The position numbers and the translations under genes were made by a program. The notes beneath the pieces are model-generated. The model searched no databases. It saw only the letters and a list, made by a program, of their open reading frames with translations, and was not told the DNA's origin. 64,000 nt of DNA from Cedecea sp000277545 (lineage in GTDB: Bacteria; Pseudomonadota; Gammaproteobacteria; Enterobacterales; Enterobacteriaceae): the NCBI GenBank assembly GCA_050847315.1, contig CP193791.1; one strand, written 5' to 3'. Position 1 is the stretch's first letter. Each line of letters opens with the position of its first letter. This document shows, one piece after another, positions 18,658 through 28,083 of the stretch.

Positions 18658-20378
18658 TGCGCGCATTGCTGCCTTATCTGGCGCTTTATCGCCGCCACAA
18701 ATGGTTACTGTCTTTAGGCGTTGTTCTGGCGATTATCACGCTGCTTGCCAGCATTGGTCTGTTAACGCTCTCCGGCTGGTTCCTTTCTGCCTCGGCCGTA
18801 GTGGGCGTTGCAGGACTCTACAGCTTTAACTACATGCTGCCTGCCGCAGGCGTTCGCGGGGCGGCTATCACCCGCACAGCGGGTCGCTATTTTGAGCGTC
18901 TGGTCAGCCACGATGCTACCTTCCGCGTCCTGCAGCATTTACGCGTGTCAACCTTTAGCAAGCTGCTGCCCCTCTCCCCTGCCGGGCTGGCGCGCTTTCG
19001 CCAGGGAGAATTGCTCAATCGCGTGGTGGCAGACGTCGATACGCTCGATCACCTTTATTTACGGGTTATCTCCCCGCTCGTCGGCGCTTTTGTCGTTATC
19101 CTGGTGGTGACTTTTGGCCTGAGTTTCCTTGATGTTTCCCTTGCCTTAACGCTTGGCGGATTTTTACTCGCGACTCTGCTCCTTCTGCCGCCACTGTTCT
19201 ACCGCGCCGGGCAGCCAACCGGGGAAGCGCTAACCGTTCAACGCGGTAACTATCGCCAGCAGCTCACCTCCTGGCTGCAAAGCCACGCGGAATTAACCAT
19301 TTTCGGCGCTGCAAACCGCGCGCGCGAACAGTTAGATGCCACGGAAAACAGCTGGCAGGAAGCGCAACGTCGCCAGGCCGGGTTAACTGCCCTGTCGCAG
19401 GCTGTCATGCTGCTTATCAGTGGTATTGCCGTACTGACGATGCTGTGGATGGCATCCGCAGGCGTAGGCGAAAGCCAATCTCCCGGCGCGCTGATTGCCC
19501 TGTTCGTCTTTTGTGCCCTGGCGGCATTTGAAGCGATGGCCCCGGTTACCGGCGCCTTTCAGCATCTTGGCCAGGTCATTGCCTCAGCGCTGCGCGTGAC
19601 GCAAATCACCAGCCAGACACCTGAAGTTATTTTTCCTGAAGCAACGCAGCCCGAGCAACGGCGGGCAACTCTGGACATTCGTGAGCTGAGTTTTACTTAT
19701 CCAGGCCAGAGTCAGCCTGCACTGAAAGACATTTCACTGTCTGTCAGCGCCGGGCAGAGAATAGCGATCCTCGGTAAAACCGGCTGCGGTAAATCCACTT
19801 TACTGCAATTACTGACCCGCGCATGGGATGCTCAGCAGGGCGAAATTCAACTTAACGGCATCGCCCTTAGCGCTTTTGATGAAGTCACTCTGCGCAAAGC
19901 AACGAGCGTTGTCCCTCAGCGCGTACACCTGTTTAGCGCCACGCTTCGCGATAACCTTTTACTGGCATCTCCAGAGGCCAGCGATGCCCAACTCAGCACC
20001 GCTCTGACTCAGGTAGGACTTGAAAAACTGCTTGAAGACGGCGCGCTTAATAGCTGGCTTGGCGAAGGTGGTCGTCAGCTTTCCGGCGGGGAGCTTCGTC
20101 GCCTTGCGATTGCCAGGGCAATATTGCATAACGCCCCTCTTATGCTGCTGGATGAACCTACCGAAGGCCTGGATGCAGAAACAGAGCGCCAAATCCTTGA
20201 TTTGTTGGCTGAAGTCACCAGAGATAAAACGGTGCTGATGGTCACTCACCGCCTGCGCGGTTTGAACGCTTTTGACAGCATAATTGTGATGGACAACGGG
20301 CAAATAATTGAGCAAGGTAATCACGCTGAATTAATGGCGTCCGGCGGACGTTATTATCAATTTCGCCAGCGCCTGTAG
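18657..20378 (+). CDS. cydC: Glutathione/cysteine ABC exporter subunit CydC
   Basis: Partner of CydD in the heterodimeric exporter that sets periplasmic thiol balance for cytochrome bd and c maturation. It has an N-terminal six-helix membrane domain and a C-terminal ATPase with Walker A GKTGCGKS at 373-380, signature QLSGGELRRLAIARAI and Walker B LLDEPTEGLD. It has 573 residues, as in E. coli. It begins on the last base of the cydD stop codon. aat follows 61 bases downstream. Confidence 0.97.
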   Translation: MRALLPYLALYRRHKWLLSLGVVLAIITLLASIGLLTLSGWFLSASAVVGVAGLYSFNYMLPAAGVRGAAITRTAGRYFERLVSHDATFRVLQHLRVSTFSKLLPLSPAGLARFRQGELLNRVVADVDTLDHLYLRVISPLVGAFVVILVVTFGLSFLDVSLALTLGGFLLATLLLLPPLFYRAGQPTGEALTVQRGNYRQQLTSWLQSHAELTIFGAANRAREQLDATENSWQEAQRRQAGLTALSQAVMLLISGIAVLTMLWMASAGVGESQSPGALIALFVFCALAAFEAMAPVTGAFQHLGQVIASALRVTQITSQTPEVIFPEATQPEQRRATLDIRELSFTYPGQSQPALKDISLSVSAGQRIAILGKTGCGKSTLLQLLTRAWDAQQGEIQLNGIALSAFDEVTLRKATSVVPQRVHLFSATLRDNLLLASPEASDAQLSTALTQVGLEKLLEDGALNSWLGEGGRQLSGGELRRLAIARAILHNAPLMLLDEPTEGLDAETERQILDLLAEVTRDKTVLMVTHRLRGLNAFDSIIVMDNGQIIEQGNHAELMASGGRYYQFRQRL

Positions 20379-20439
20379 GCGTTCTGAATAGACTATTATC
20401 AATTTATTATTGCTCTATTGCTCTGGAGTATTGGTCGTC

Positions 20440-21141
20440 ATGCGCCTGGTACAGCTGTCTCGTGACTCGATTGCCTTTCCTTCGCCGGAAGGCGCGTTGC
20501 GTGAACCTAATGGGTTATTGGCGCTTGGCGGCGACCTGACCCCCGCACGCCTGCTGATGGCCTATCAGCGAGGTATCTTTCCGTGGTTTTCTCCCGGCGA
20601 TCCTATTTTGTGGTGGTCGCCCGATCCCCGCGCCATTCTTTACCCGGCGCAGTTTCATCTTAGCCGCAGCATGAAGCGCTTTCATCGCACTTCGCCTTAT
20701 ACCGTCACGCTCAACCACGCTTTTGAGCGCGTACTCTATGGCTGCGCCAGCGACCGAAATGAAGGCACCTGGATCACCGCAGACATTGTAGAAGCTTATT
20801 TGCGCCTGCATGAATTAGGCCATGCCCACTCCGTTGAAGTATGGGAAGGAAAAGAGCTGGTAGGCGGCATGTACGGCGTGGCACAGGGAGCATTATTTTG
20901 CGGCGAATCTATGTTTAGCCGCCGGGTGAATGCCTCCAAAACGGCGCTGCTGGTTTTCTGTCAGCACTTTATTCGCCATGGCGGTAAATTGATCGACTGC
21001 CAGGTATTAAATGAGCATACGGCTTCGCTGGGCGTGATTGAAATTCCTCGTAGAGAGTATCTCCAGGCATTAGCGGAACTTCGCCTCCAGCACTTGGGCT
21101 CTCATTGCTGGGTTCCGCAGATGCTGAGCAATAATGTTTAA
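20440..21141 (+). CDS. aat: Leucyl/phenylalanyl-tRNA--protein transferase
   Basis: Cytosolic N-end-rule enzyme that adds Leu or Phe from aminoacyl-tRNA to proteins with N-terminal Arg or Lys, marking them for ClpS/ClpAP. The start MRLVQLSRDSIAFPSPEGAL at 20440 gives 233 residues; an ATG ten codons upstream is rejected by comparison with E. coli. Conserved blocks RGIFPWFSPGDPILWWSPDPRA and GGMYGVAQGALFCGESMFSR are present. It is functionally linked to clpS and clpA about 3 kb away, as in K-12. The C-terminal 40 residues diverge most. Confidence 0.97.
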   Translation: MRLVQLSRDSIAFPSPEGALREPNGLLALGGDLTPARLLMAYQRGIFPWFSPGDPILWWSPDPRAILYPAQFHLSRSMKRFHRTSPYTVTLNHAFERVLYGCASDRNEGTWITADIVEAYLRLHELGHAHSVEVWEGKELVGGMYGVAQGALFCGESMFSRRVNASKTALLVFCQHFIRHGGKLIDCQVLNEHTASLGVIEIPRREYLQALAELRLQHLGSHCWVPQMLSNNV

Positions 21142-21161
21142 CAACACATTTTATGTGAGGG

Positions 21162-21170
21162 TGTTATAAT
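21162..21170 (+). promoter_or_regulatory. Extended -10 promoter element upstream of infA
   Basis: TGTTATAAT has a perfect TATAAT at 21165-21170 with an upstream TG one base before it. No clear -35 is visible, as expected for an extended -10. It lies about 250 bases before infA, implying a long leader with no evident coding content. Confidence 0.5.
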
Positions 21171-21419
21171 TAGCGCCGCTAAGTGGCTTTTGCCTGCTAC
21201 CCCGCCGTTGTCTGGGATTTATTGTTTAAGGGAATACCCTCTCATTTATCTCCTTGCGTTCTTCGTCGCAGACGTTGCCATGCGGCAAGCTGCTAACCGG
21301 CGGGTAATAAGCAAAATGCACTTTCACTGGTGATTTCACCAACAATTCTTTACATGATAAGCGAACTTCGGCATTATCTTGCCGGTTCAAACTACGGTAG
21401 TGATACCCCAGAGGATTAG

Positions 21420-21638
21420 ATGGCCAAAGAAGACAATATTGAAATGCAGGGTACCGTACTTGATACGTTACCTAACACCATGTTCCGCGTTGAGCTGGAA
21501 AACGGGCACGTGGTTACCGCTCATATCTCCGGTAAAATGCGCAAAAACTACATCCGCATTCTGACGGGCGACAAAGTCACCGTTGAGCTGACCCCGTACG
21601 ACCTGAGCAAAGGCCGCATTGTCTTCCGTAGCCGTTGA
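21420..21638 (+). CDS. infA: Translation initiation factor IF-1
   Basis: Small OB-fold factor that occupies the ribosomal A site during initiation. The 72-residue sequence MAKEDNIEMQGTVLDTLPNT onward is essentially that of E. coli IF-1 and ends in RIVFRSR. An AGAGG ribosome site precedes the ATG. The gene lies after aat and converges with clpA. The serine tRNA gene found between infA and clpA in K-12 is missing: only 97 bases separate the two stops. Confidence 0.98.
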   Translation: MAKEDNIEMQGTVLDTLPNTMFRVELENGHVVTAHISGKMRKNYIRILTGDKVTVELTPYDLSKGRIVFRSR

Positions 21639-21691
21639 TAGTTTTTATTCCGCGGCCTGAGATGGGCGGCGTTGAGTGTTCGTTGTAATAG

Positions 21692-21719
21692 AAAGGCCGG
21701 GCAATGCCCGGCCTTTTTT
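21692..21719. terminator. Bidirectional terminator between infA and clpA
   Basis: A perfect 11-bp stem (AAAGGCCGGGC with GCCCGGCCTTT, loop AAT) followed by T on both strands. It serves the convergent infA and clpA genes. Confidence 0.9.
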
Positions 21720-21735
21720 ACATCCTCAGCCAGCG

Positions 21736-24009
21736 CTAGTGCGCGGCCTCCGGCTTGTGCTTCTGCGCACTCGCAAAGTTGAAGGTCAACTGCTGCTGGT
21801 CTTTATCCAGCGCAACCGTAACCTGCCCACCGTCAACAAGGGTGCCGAACAGCAGTTCGTTGGCTAGCGGTTTTTTCAGGTTGTCCTGGATAACACGCGC
21901 CATTGGGCGAGCGCCCATCGCGCGGTCATAGCCCTTCTCTGCCAGCCAGTCACGCGCTTCCTGGCTCACTTCCAGCGAAACGCCTTTCTGATCCAGCTGA
22001 ACCTGTAGCTCGACAATAAACTTATCCACCACCTGATGAATCACCTCGGTAGAGAGGTGGTTGAACCAGATAATGTTGTCGAGACGGTTACGGAACTCCG
22101 GCGTAAAGATCTTTTTGATCTCTTCCATTGCATCGGTGCTGTTGTCCTGGCGGATAAGCCCGATAGATTTACGTTCGGTTTCCCGCACCCCGGCGTTGGT
22201 GGTCATCACCAGAATCACGTTGCGGAAGTCCGCCTTGCGTCCGTTGTTATCGGTCAGCGTACCGTTGTCCATTACCTGCAGCAGCAGGTTAAAGACATCC
22301 GGGTGCGCTTTTTCGATTTCATCAAGCAGCAGAACCGCATGTGGATGCTTAATCACCGCATCCGTCAGCAGCCCACCCTGATCGAAACCAACATAGCCTG
22401 GAGGGGCGCCAATCAGGCGGCTCACGGTATGGCGTTCCATATACTCGGACATATCAAAGCGCAGCAGCTCAATGCCCAGCGACTTCGCCAGCTGCACGGT
22501 GACTTCCGTCTTACCAACCCCGGTAGGGCCAGCAAACAGGAACGAACCGACAGGTTTATGATCCTGACCCAAACCGGCACGACTCATCTTGATCGCTTCG
22601 GTCAGCGCTTCAATCGCTTTATCCTGGCCAAACACCAGCATTTTCAGGCGATCGCCCAGGCTTTTCAGCGTATCGCGATCGCTCGCGGAAACGCTTTTTT
22701 CCGGGATGCGCGCAATGCGAGCGACCACGGTTTCGATGTCCGCCACGTTAACTGTTTTCTTACGCTTGCTGACCGGCATCAGGCGGCTACGTGCGCCCGC
22801 CTCATCAATGACGTCGATAGCCTTATCCGGCAGATGCCTGTCATTGATGTATTTCACCGCCAGCTCAACCGCCGCGCGAATCGCCTTCGCGGTATAGCGA
22901 ACGTCGTGGTGCGCTTCGTATTTCGGTTTCAGTCCGTTGATGATCTGCACCGTTTCTTCAACGCTTGGCTCAGTAATATCAATCTTCTGGAAGCGGCGTG
23001 CCAGGGCACGATCTTTTTCGAAGATGTTGCTGAACTCCTGATAAGTCGTCGAGCCAATCACCCGAATTTTACCGCCGGAGAGCAGCGGTTTAATCAGGTT
23101 AGCGGCGTCGACCTGGCCACCGGAAGCCGCGCCCGCGCCAATAATGGTGTGGATTTCATCGATAAACAGGATGCTGTTTTGATCCTGCTCGAGCTGTTTC
23201 AGCAGCGCTTTAAAACGTTTTTCAAAATCGCCGCGGTATTTGGTACCGGCCAGCAGAGAACCGATATCCAGCGAGTAGATGGTGCAGTCGGCCATCACTT
23301 CCGGCACATCGCCCTGCACAATTCGCCACGCCAGCCCTTCGGCAATAGCCGTTTTACCCACGCCAGATTCACCGACCAGCAGCGGGTTATTTTTACGGCG
23401 ACGGCACAGAACCTGGATAGCACGCTCCAGCTCTTTATCGCGGCCAATCAGCGGATCGATCCCGCCCACGCGCGCAAGCTGATTAAGATTGGTGGTGAAG
23501 TTTTCCATACGTTCCTCCCCGCCTGCTTGCTCTTCGTTGACCGGATTTTCAGAACCCGATGACTGATTCGGTTCGTCTTTGCGCGTGCCGTGAGAGATAA
23601 AGTTCACCACGTCGAGGCGGCTTACTTCATGTTTACGCAGCAGGTAGGCTGCCTGGGATTCCTGTTCGCTGAAAATGGCAACCAGCACGTTGGCGCCGGT
23701 CACTTCACTGCGCCCGGAGGACTGCACATGGAACACCGCTCGCTGCAGCACACGCTGGAAGCTTAGCGTCGGCTGCGTGTCGCGCTCTTCAACGTTGGGT
23801 GGCAGGACCGGCGTAGTTTGTTCGATGAAGGCTTCGAGCTCCTGCCGCAGCGCCACCATATCCACAGAACACGCTTCCAGCGCTTCGCGGGCAGATGGGT
23901 TACTGAGCAATGCCAGTAACAGATGCTCGACGGTCATAAACTCATGTCGGTGCTCGCGCGCTCTGGCGAAAGCCATGTTTAAACTGAGTTCCAGTTCTTG
24001 ATTGAGCAT
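21736..24009 (-). CDS. clpA: ATP-dependent Clp protease ATP-binding subunit ClpA
   Basis: Hexameric AAA+ unfoldase that feeds substrates to ClpP, including N-degron proteins delivered by ClpS. An N-domain with two Clp repeats (1-145) precedes D1 with Walker A GESGVGKTA and D2 with GPTGVGKTE. The ClpP-binding IGL loop (RKSIGLIRQ) is present. The ATG at 24009 has GGGAGG upstream and gives 757 residues; a GTG two codons earlier is less likely. E. coli ClpA has 758. clpS lies just upstream on the same strand. Confidence 0.98.
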   Translation of the reverse strand: MLNQELELSLNMAFARAREHRHEFMTVEHLLLALLSNPSAREALEACSVDMVALRQELEAFIEQTTPVLPPNVEERDTQPTLSFQRVLQRAVFHVQSSGRSEVTGANVLVAIFSEQESQAAYLLRKHEVSRLDVVNFISHGTRKDEPNQSSGSENPVNEEQAGGEERMENFTTNLNQLARVGGIDPLIGRDKELERAIQVLCRRRKNNPLLVGESGVGKTAIAEGLAWRIVQGDVPEVMADCTIYSLDIGSLLAGTKYRGDFEKRFKALLKQLEQDQNSILFIDEIHTIIGAGAASGGQVDAANLIKPLLSGGKIRVIGSTTYQEFSNIFEKDRALARRFQKIDITEPSVEETVQIINGLKPKYEAHHDVRYTAKAIRAAVELAVKYINDRHLPDKAIDVIDEAGARSRLMPVSKRKKTVNVADIETVVARIARIPEKSVSASDRDTLKSLGDRLKMLVFGQDKAIEALTEAIKMSRAGLGQDHKPVGSFLFAGPTGVGKTEVTVQLAKSLGIELLRFDMSEYMERHTVSRLIGAPPGYVGFDQGGLLTDAVIKHPHAVLLLDEIEKAHPDVFNLLLQVMDNGTLTDNNGRKADFRNVILVMTTNAGVRETERKSIGLIRQDNSTDAMEEIKKIFTPEFRNRLDNIIWFNHLSTEVIHQVVDKFIVELQVQLDQKGVSLEVSQEARDWLAEKGYDRAMGARPMARVIQDNLKKPLANELLFGTLVDGGQVTVALDKDQQQLTFNFASAQKHKPEAAH

Positions 24010-24036
24010 AGGCACCTCCCCAAATTATCGGCCTTG

Positions 24037-24357
24037 TCAGGCCTTTTCTAGCGTACACAGCAACGGGTACTCGTTCTCCCTTGCATACTGGTTCACTAAC
24101 GCCACTTTGGTTTCCGCTACTTCTGCAGTAAAGATGCCACAGATAGCTTTACCCTGATAGTGAACCGTGAGCATCAACTGCGTGGCACGTTCAACATCAT
24201 AAGAAAAGAACTTTTGCAGTACGTCAATAACAAATTCCATTGGCGTGTAGTCATCGTTCATCAGTATAACTTTATACATGGAGGGCGGTTTTAGCGTTTC
24301 GCGCAGTTTATCCGCCGCCATTTGGTCAAAGTCCAACCAGTCGTTCGTCTTACCCAT
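24037..24357 (-). CDS. clpS: ATP-dependent Clp protease adaptor ClpS
   Basis: Adaptor that binds N-terminal Leu, Phe, Tyr or Trp and hands such substrates to ClpA. The conserved pocket region PPSMYKVILMNDDYTPMEFV begins near residue 21, and the helix with VHYQGKAICGIFTAEVAETK follows. It has 106 residues, as in E. coli. It lies 27 bases before clpA, consistent with an operon, and is divergent from cspD. Confidence 0.98.
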   Translation of the reverse strand: MGKTNDWLDFDQMAADKLRETLKPPSMYKVILMNDDYTPMEFVIDVLQKFFSYDVERATQLMLTVHYQGKAICGIFTAEVAETKVALVNQYARENEYPLLCTLEKA

Positions 24358-24680
24358 TGCGATTTATCATCGTTTGTTGAAGCCCAACATACTGTCAGGC
24401 AAGGCCTTATATTGAGTGTAATACGCTTTTCGCAAACGTATGACAACGTATTCGATCCCGTAACGAATCTCCGTAAGCGAGCTACATCACATTAATAGCA
24501 ATAGCGTTAACTGCTTCAAATTTTTGACTCATTGTTGCCTTACCTGCCCCGCCAGACGCTTGACGCAGTGTATAAAATATCTACATTGTAGCGGGGTGAG
24601 TTGGCGAGGTTTTGAACAGCCCGCCCTTACCCACCGGTTGATTCCATCTCACTATTAAGAGTTACGAAGGATGTCGAAGC
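24358..24680. other. Divergent clpS-cspD regulatory region
   Basis: About 320 bases between the divergent clpS and cspD starts. A possible sigma-70 promoter for cspD is TTGACG (24560-24565) with TACATT (24582-24587), spacer 16. The remaining sequence carries no recognisable gene or RNA. Confidence 0.4.
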
Positions 24681-24902
24681 ATGGAGACGGGTACTGTTAA
24701 ATGGTTCAATAACGCCAAAGGGTTCGGTTTCATCTGCCCGGAAGGCGGCGGCGAAGACATCTTCGCTCACTACTCCACCATTCAAATGGACGGGTACAGA
24801 ACGTTAAAAGCCGGACAGCTTGTCAGGTTTGATGTGCATCAGGGACCTAAAGGCAACCATGCCAGCCTGATCGTTCCCCACGAGGCGGAAGCGGTCGCGT
24901 AG
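24681..24902 (+). CDS. cspD: Cold-shock-like protein CspD
   Basis: Single-stranded nucleic-acid-binding cold-shock-domain protein; in E. coli it is induced in stationary phase and inhibits replication rather than responding to cold. The RNA-binding motifs KGFGFICP (residues 13-20) and DIFAHYS are present. The 73 residues are close to the E. coli length of 74. An AGGATG ribosome site precedes the ATG. It is divergent from clpS and convergent with macB, as in K-12. Confidence 0.97.
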   Translation: METGTVKWFNNAKGFGFICPEGGGEDIFAHYSTIQMDGYRTLKAGQLVRFDVHQGPKGNHASLIVPHEAEAVA

Positions 24903-24933
24903 TTCCCCATTAATTGTGTACATCCCGCAAATA

Positions 24934-24962
24934 AAATGCCAGCCCATAAGGCTGGCATTTTT
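24934..24962. terminator. Bidirectional terminator between cspD and macB
   Basis: A perfect 11-bp stem (24934-24944 with 24950-24960, loop CATAA) is followed by T on both strands. It serves the convergent cspD and macB. Confidence 0.9.
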
Positions 24963-24979
24963 ATGACCAACCGCCGGGA

Positions 24980-26926
24980 TTACTCACGAGCCAGTGCATC
25001 GATGGGGTTCAGGCGCGCCGCGTTTCTGGCCGGCAACCAGCCAAAGAGCACCCCCGTGGCCGTGGAGCAGCCAAACGCGGTCAGCAGTGCCAGCGGCGAG
25101 AAACCTATCTGCCAGCCCGGCAGCACCAGCTGCAGCGTGAACGCGATAACCAGCGACAGCGATATCCCCAGCGCGCCACCGACCAGGCAAACCAGCACCG
25201 CCTCAATTAAAAACTGCTGCAGTACATCGCTGGCTCGGGCGCCCACCGCCATACGGATACCGATCTCTTTGGTACGTTCAGTGACCGACACCAGCATAAT
25301 ATTCATGACCCCAATCCCCCCAACCAACAGCGAAATAACCGCTACCAGCGTCAGGAACATCTGAAGAGTACGTGTGGTCTTTTCCGCCGTTTTCAACAGC
25401 CCGTCCATGTTATAGGTGAAAAAGTCTTTCTTGCCATGACGCAGCGACAGCAGGCGATTAAGCTGCTGCTCGGCTTCGTGGCTGTCGTACCCTTCTTTAA
25501 CACGTACGGTTATTGAGTTGAGCCAGCTTTGCCCCATCACGCGCCCGGCCATCGTGTTATAAGGCAGCCAGACGCGCAGCACTTTGCTGCTGCCGAACAT
25601 CGACTGTTTCTCTTCCGCCACGCCAATCACCGTGGCCGGCATATTCCCCACCAGCACAACTTCCCCGACAACATCACTTTTGTTCGGGAAAAGCTGCCTT
25701 TTGCTATTGGCGTCCAGCACCACAACCTGAGCACGACCCTTCATCTGCTCGTCGTTAAAGCTTGCGCCCTGGCTCATAGTCATACCGTAAACATCAAAAT
25801 AGTCGCCGCTGACGCCATTGACGCTGGCCGCCGCATCCACGTTGCCGTAGCGAAGGCGTAAATTGCTGGAAATAGAAGGCGTGGCCGAACTTACCCAGGG
25901 CTGCTGGCCGATAGCCAGCAAATCATCATATTTTAATGCCTGCTGGAACTGCGGATTGTCATCACCAAAATCTTTACCGGGGTAGACATCGATCGTATTG
26001 GTGCCGATGGAGCGAATATCCTCCAGCACCATCTGCTTGGCGGCATCGCCCACCACGACAATGGAGACCACCGAGGCAATGCCAATAATAATGCCAAGCA
26101 TAGTCAGCAGCGTGCGCATCTTGTTCGCGGCCATCGCCAGCCAGGCCATGCCGAGCGCCTCGCGGAAACTGCTGATGACTTGCTGTATCGACGAACCGCT
26201 TCGCAGCGTTTGATTTTCAACCATGCGCGCCGCAGGCTGATGAACCGGCGGAGGATTACTGATAATTTCTCCGTCGCGAATTTCAATAATACGCTGAGCC
26301 TGCGCCGCCACGGCCGGATCGTGAGTCACAATAATCACCGTATGCCCGCGCTCGCGCAGTTGCTTCAGCGTGGCCATCACTTCTTCGCCGGAATGACTGT
26401 CCAGCGCACCCGTGGGTTCATCCGCCAGAATCACCTGCCCGCCGTTCATTAACGCACGGGCGATACTGACGCGCTGCTGCTGCCCGCCCGAAAGTTGTGA
26501 CGGCAGATATTCCACCCGCTCCTTTAGCCCCAAACGCCCAAGCAACTCATGCGCCCGCTGCTGACGCTGGGCTCTCGTTGTCCCGGCGTACACCGCTGGG
26601 ACTTCAACATTTTGCGAAGCATTCAGATGAGAAAGCAGGTGATAACGCTGGAAGATAAAACCAAAATGCTCGCGACGCAGCGTCGCCAGCGCATCGTTAT
26701 CCAGCCCCGACACATCCACGCCCGCGACCTTATAACTGCCGCTGCTGGGTTTATCCAGGCAACCGAGGATGTTCATTAGCGTCGATTTACCGGAACCGGA
26801 CGCACCGACAATCGCCACCATTTCCCCGGCTTCAATCGTCAGGCTGATGCCCTTCAGGACCTCAACCTGCTCTTCACCAGAAGGATAGCTGCGGCGAATG
26901 TCCTTTAATTCAAGCAGCGCCGTCAT
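24980..26926 (-). CDS. macB: Macrolide export ATP-binding/permease protein MacB
   Basis: Inner-membrane type VII ABC protein of the MacAB-TolC tripartite pump that exports macrolides, enterotoxin and other periplasmic substrates. The N-terminal ATPase has Walker A GASGSGKST near residue 41, signature LSGGQQQRVSIARAL and Walker B LADEPTGALD. One membrane helix near 275, a large periplasmic domain (about 300-520) and three C-terminal helices follow. It has 648 residues, the E. coli length. It overlaps macA by four bases (ATGA), so the two are translationally coupled. Confidence 0.97.
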   Translation of the reverse strand: MTALLELKDIRRSYPSGEEQVEVLKGISLTIEAGEMVAIVGASGSGKSTLMNILGCLDKPSSGSYKVAGVDVSGLDNDALATLRREHFGFIFQRYHLLSHLNASQNVEVPAVYAGTTRAQRQQRAHELLGRLGLKERVEYLPSQLSGGQQQRVSIARALMNGGQVILADEPTGALDSHSGEEVMATLKQLRERGHTVIIVTHDPAVAAQAQRIIEIRDGEIISNPPPVHQPAARMVENQTLRSGSSIQQVISSFREALGMAWLAMAANKMRTLLTMLGIIIGIASVVSIVVVGDAAKQMVLEDIRSIGTNTIDVYPGKDFGDDNPQFQQALKYDDLLAIGQQPWVSSATPSISSNLRLRYGNVDAAASVNGVSGDYFDVYGMTMSQGASFNDEQMKGRAQVVVLDANSKRQLFPNKSDVVGEVVLVGNMPATVIGVAEEKQSMFGSSKVLRVWLPYNTMAGRVMGQSWLNSITVRVKEGYDSHEAEQQLNRLLSLRHGKKDFFTYNMDGLLKTAEKTTRTLQMFLTLVAVISLLVGGIGVMNIMLVSVTERTKEIGIRMAVGARASDVLQQFLIEAVLVCLVGGALGISLSLVIAFTLQLVLPGWQIGFSPLALLTAFGCSTATGVLFGWLPARNAARLNPIDALARE

Positions 26927-28038
26927 TTGCTACTCCCGGCATTGGCGCGACCAGTCACCACCTCTTCGCCTTCTTCCAGCCCATTAACGACCTGAACCTG
27001 GGTGTCGTTTCGCATCCCGATAGTTATTTCACGGGTTTTGGTTTCCCCGTTGCGCAACACCGTGATGTTATAGCGATTATCACCGATCGGTTCGCCCAGC
27101 GCGGCCAGCGGAATCGTCAGTACATCTTTTACGCTGCCGAGTTGAATATGCACCTGAGCGGTCATATCCAGGCGCAGAATGCCCTTCGGATTCGGCACCT
27201 CAAAACGCGCATTATAGAAAATGGCCTCATTGACTTTGTCTGGCGTCGGCAGGATATCTTTCAGCACGCCTTCATAGCGCGTCATCGGGTCGCCAAGTAC
27301 CGTAAACCAGGCTTTCAGGCCCGGTTTGAGATGGATAACATCGGCTTCAGAGACCTGCGCTTTCACCAGCACCGTGCTTAAATCCGCCAGCGTCAGAATA
27401 TTTGGCGCCTGCTGCGCCGCAATCACGGTTTGCCCCTGCAGCGTCGTTATCTGCGTCACTTCCCCCGCCATTGGCGCGACGATACGGGTGAACTCGAGGT
27501 TAGTTTTCGCGGTGCTCAAAGAAGCCTGATTGCGCTTAATTTGGGCGTCAATGGTGCCAATCTGAGCCTGTTTTACCGCCAAATCGGTTGCCGCTTTATC
27601 AAGATCCTGGCGGGGCACCGCCTGAGTTTTTGCCAGCGTCTGCTGGCGGGAAAGTGTCACCGCGGCAAGCTTACTTTCAGCTTCGGACTGCATACGCTGG
27701 GCACGCAGCTCCATCAGCGTGGCCTCAACCTCTTTGACCTGGTTTTCTGCCTGTTCGGGATCGATAACCCCCAAAAGCTGATCTTTTTTTACTTTATCGC
27801 CGATGCTAACTGACAGCGTTTTTAACTGCCCGCTCACCTGCGCCCCGACGTCAACTTTGCGCACGGCATCGAGCTTTCCGGTGGCCAGAACGCTTTGTTG
27901 AAGCGAAGCCTTACGCACGATCATCGTTTGATATTGTGGGGCTGGCACATGCAAAAACTGCCAAAGCCAGAGGAAAAATATCACCACCAGCAGCGCGTAA
28001 AGCCAATAACGTTTTTTAAATTTTCCCTTAATTTTCAT
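26923..28038 (-). CDS. macA: Macrolide export periplasmic adaptor MacA
   Basis: Membrane-fusion protein linking MacB to TolC. An N-terminal membrane helix (about residues 10-27) is followed by half of the lipoyl domain, a long alpha-helical hairpin (about 95-170, rich in Lys, Glu, Gln and Ala), then beta-barrel and membrane-proximal domains. It has 371 residues, as in E. coli. It is the first gene of macAB and is divergent from ybjX. The shared control region holds a PhoP-type box. Confidence 0.97.
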   Translation of the reverse strand: MKIKGKFKKRYWLYALLVVIFFLWLWQFLHVPAPQYQTMIVRKASLQQSVLATGKLDAVRKVDVGAQVSGQLKTLSVSIGDKVKKDQLLGVIDPEQAENQVKEVEATLMELRAQRMQSEAESKLAAVTLSRQQTLAKTQAVPRQDLDKAATDLAVKQAQIGTIDAQIKRNQASLSTAKTNLEFTRIVAPMAGEVTQITTLQGQTVIAAQQAPNILTLADLSTVLVKAQVSEADVIHLKPGLKAWFTVLGDPMTRYEGVLKDILPTPDKVNEAIFYNARFEVPNPKGILRLDMTAQVHIQLGSVKDVLTIPLAALGEPIGDNRYNITVLRNGETKTREITIGMRNDTQVQVVNGLEEGEEVVTGRANAGSSK

Positions 28039-28066
28039 ATAAATCCTGAAATAGCTAGCGCATGAT

Positions 28067-28083
28067 TAAACGGTTCTTAAACA
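28067..28083 (-). promoter_or_regulatory. PhoP-type box between macA and ybjX
   Basis: On the minus strand TGTTTA-AGAAC-CGTTTA matches the direct repeat (T/G)GTTTA-N5-(T/G)GTTTA at 11 of 12 positions. It reads toward macAB and lies 29 bases before macA and 98 before ybjX. PhoP control of macAB (repression, in Salmonella) and of ybjX (in E. coli) has been reported. Confidence 0.6.

Noticed and set aside
22036..23562. A 508-codon open frame antisense to clpA
   Set aside because: It is the shadow of the highly conserved clpA coding strand; its translation has no recognisable domain and no ribosome site.
23998..24015. Alternative GTG start for clpA two codons upstream
   Set aside because: The ATG at 24009 has better ribosome-site spacing and matches the known ClpA N-terminus MLNQELELSLN.
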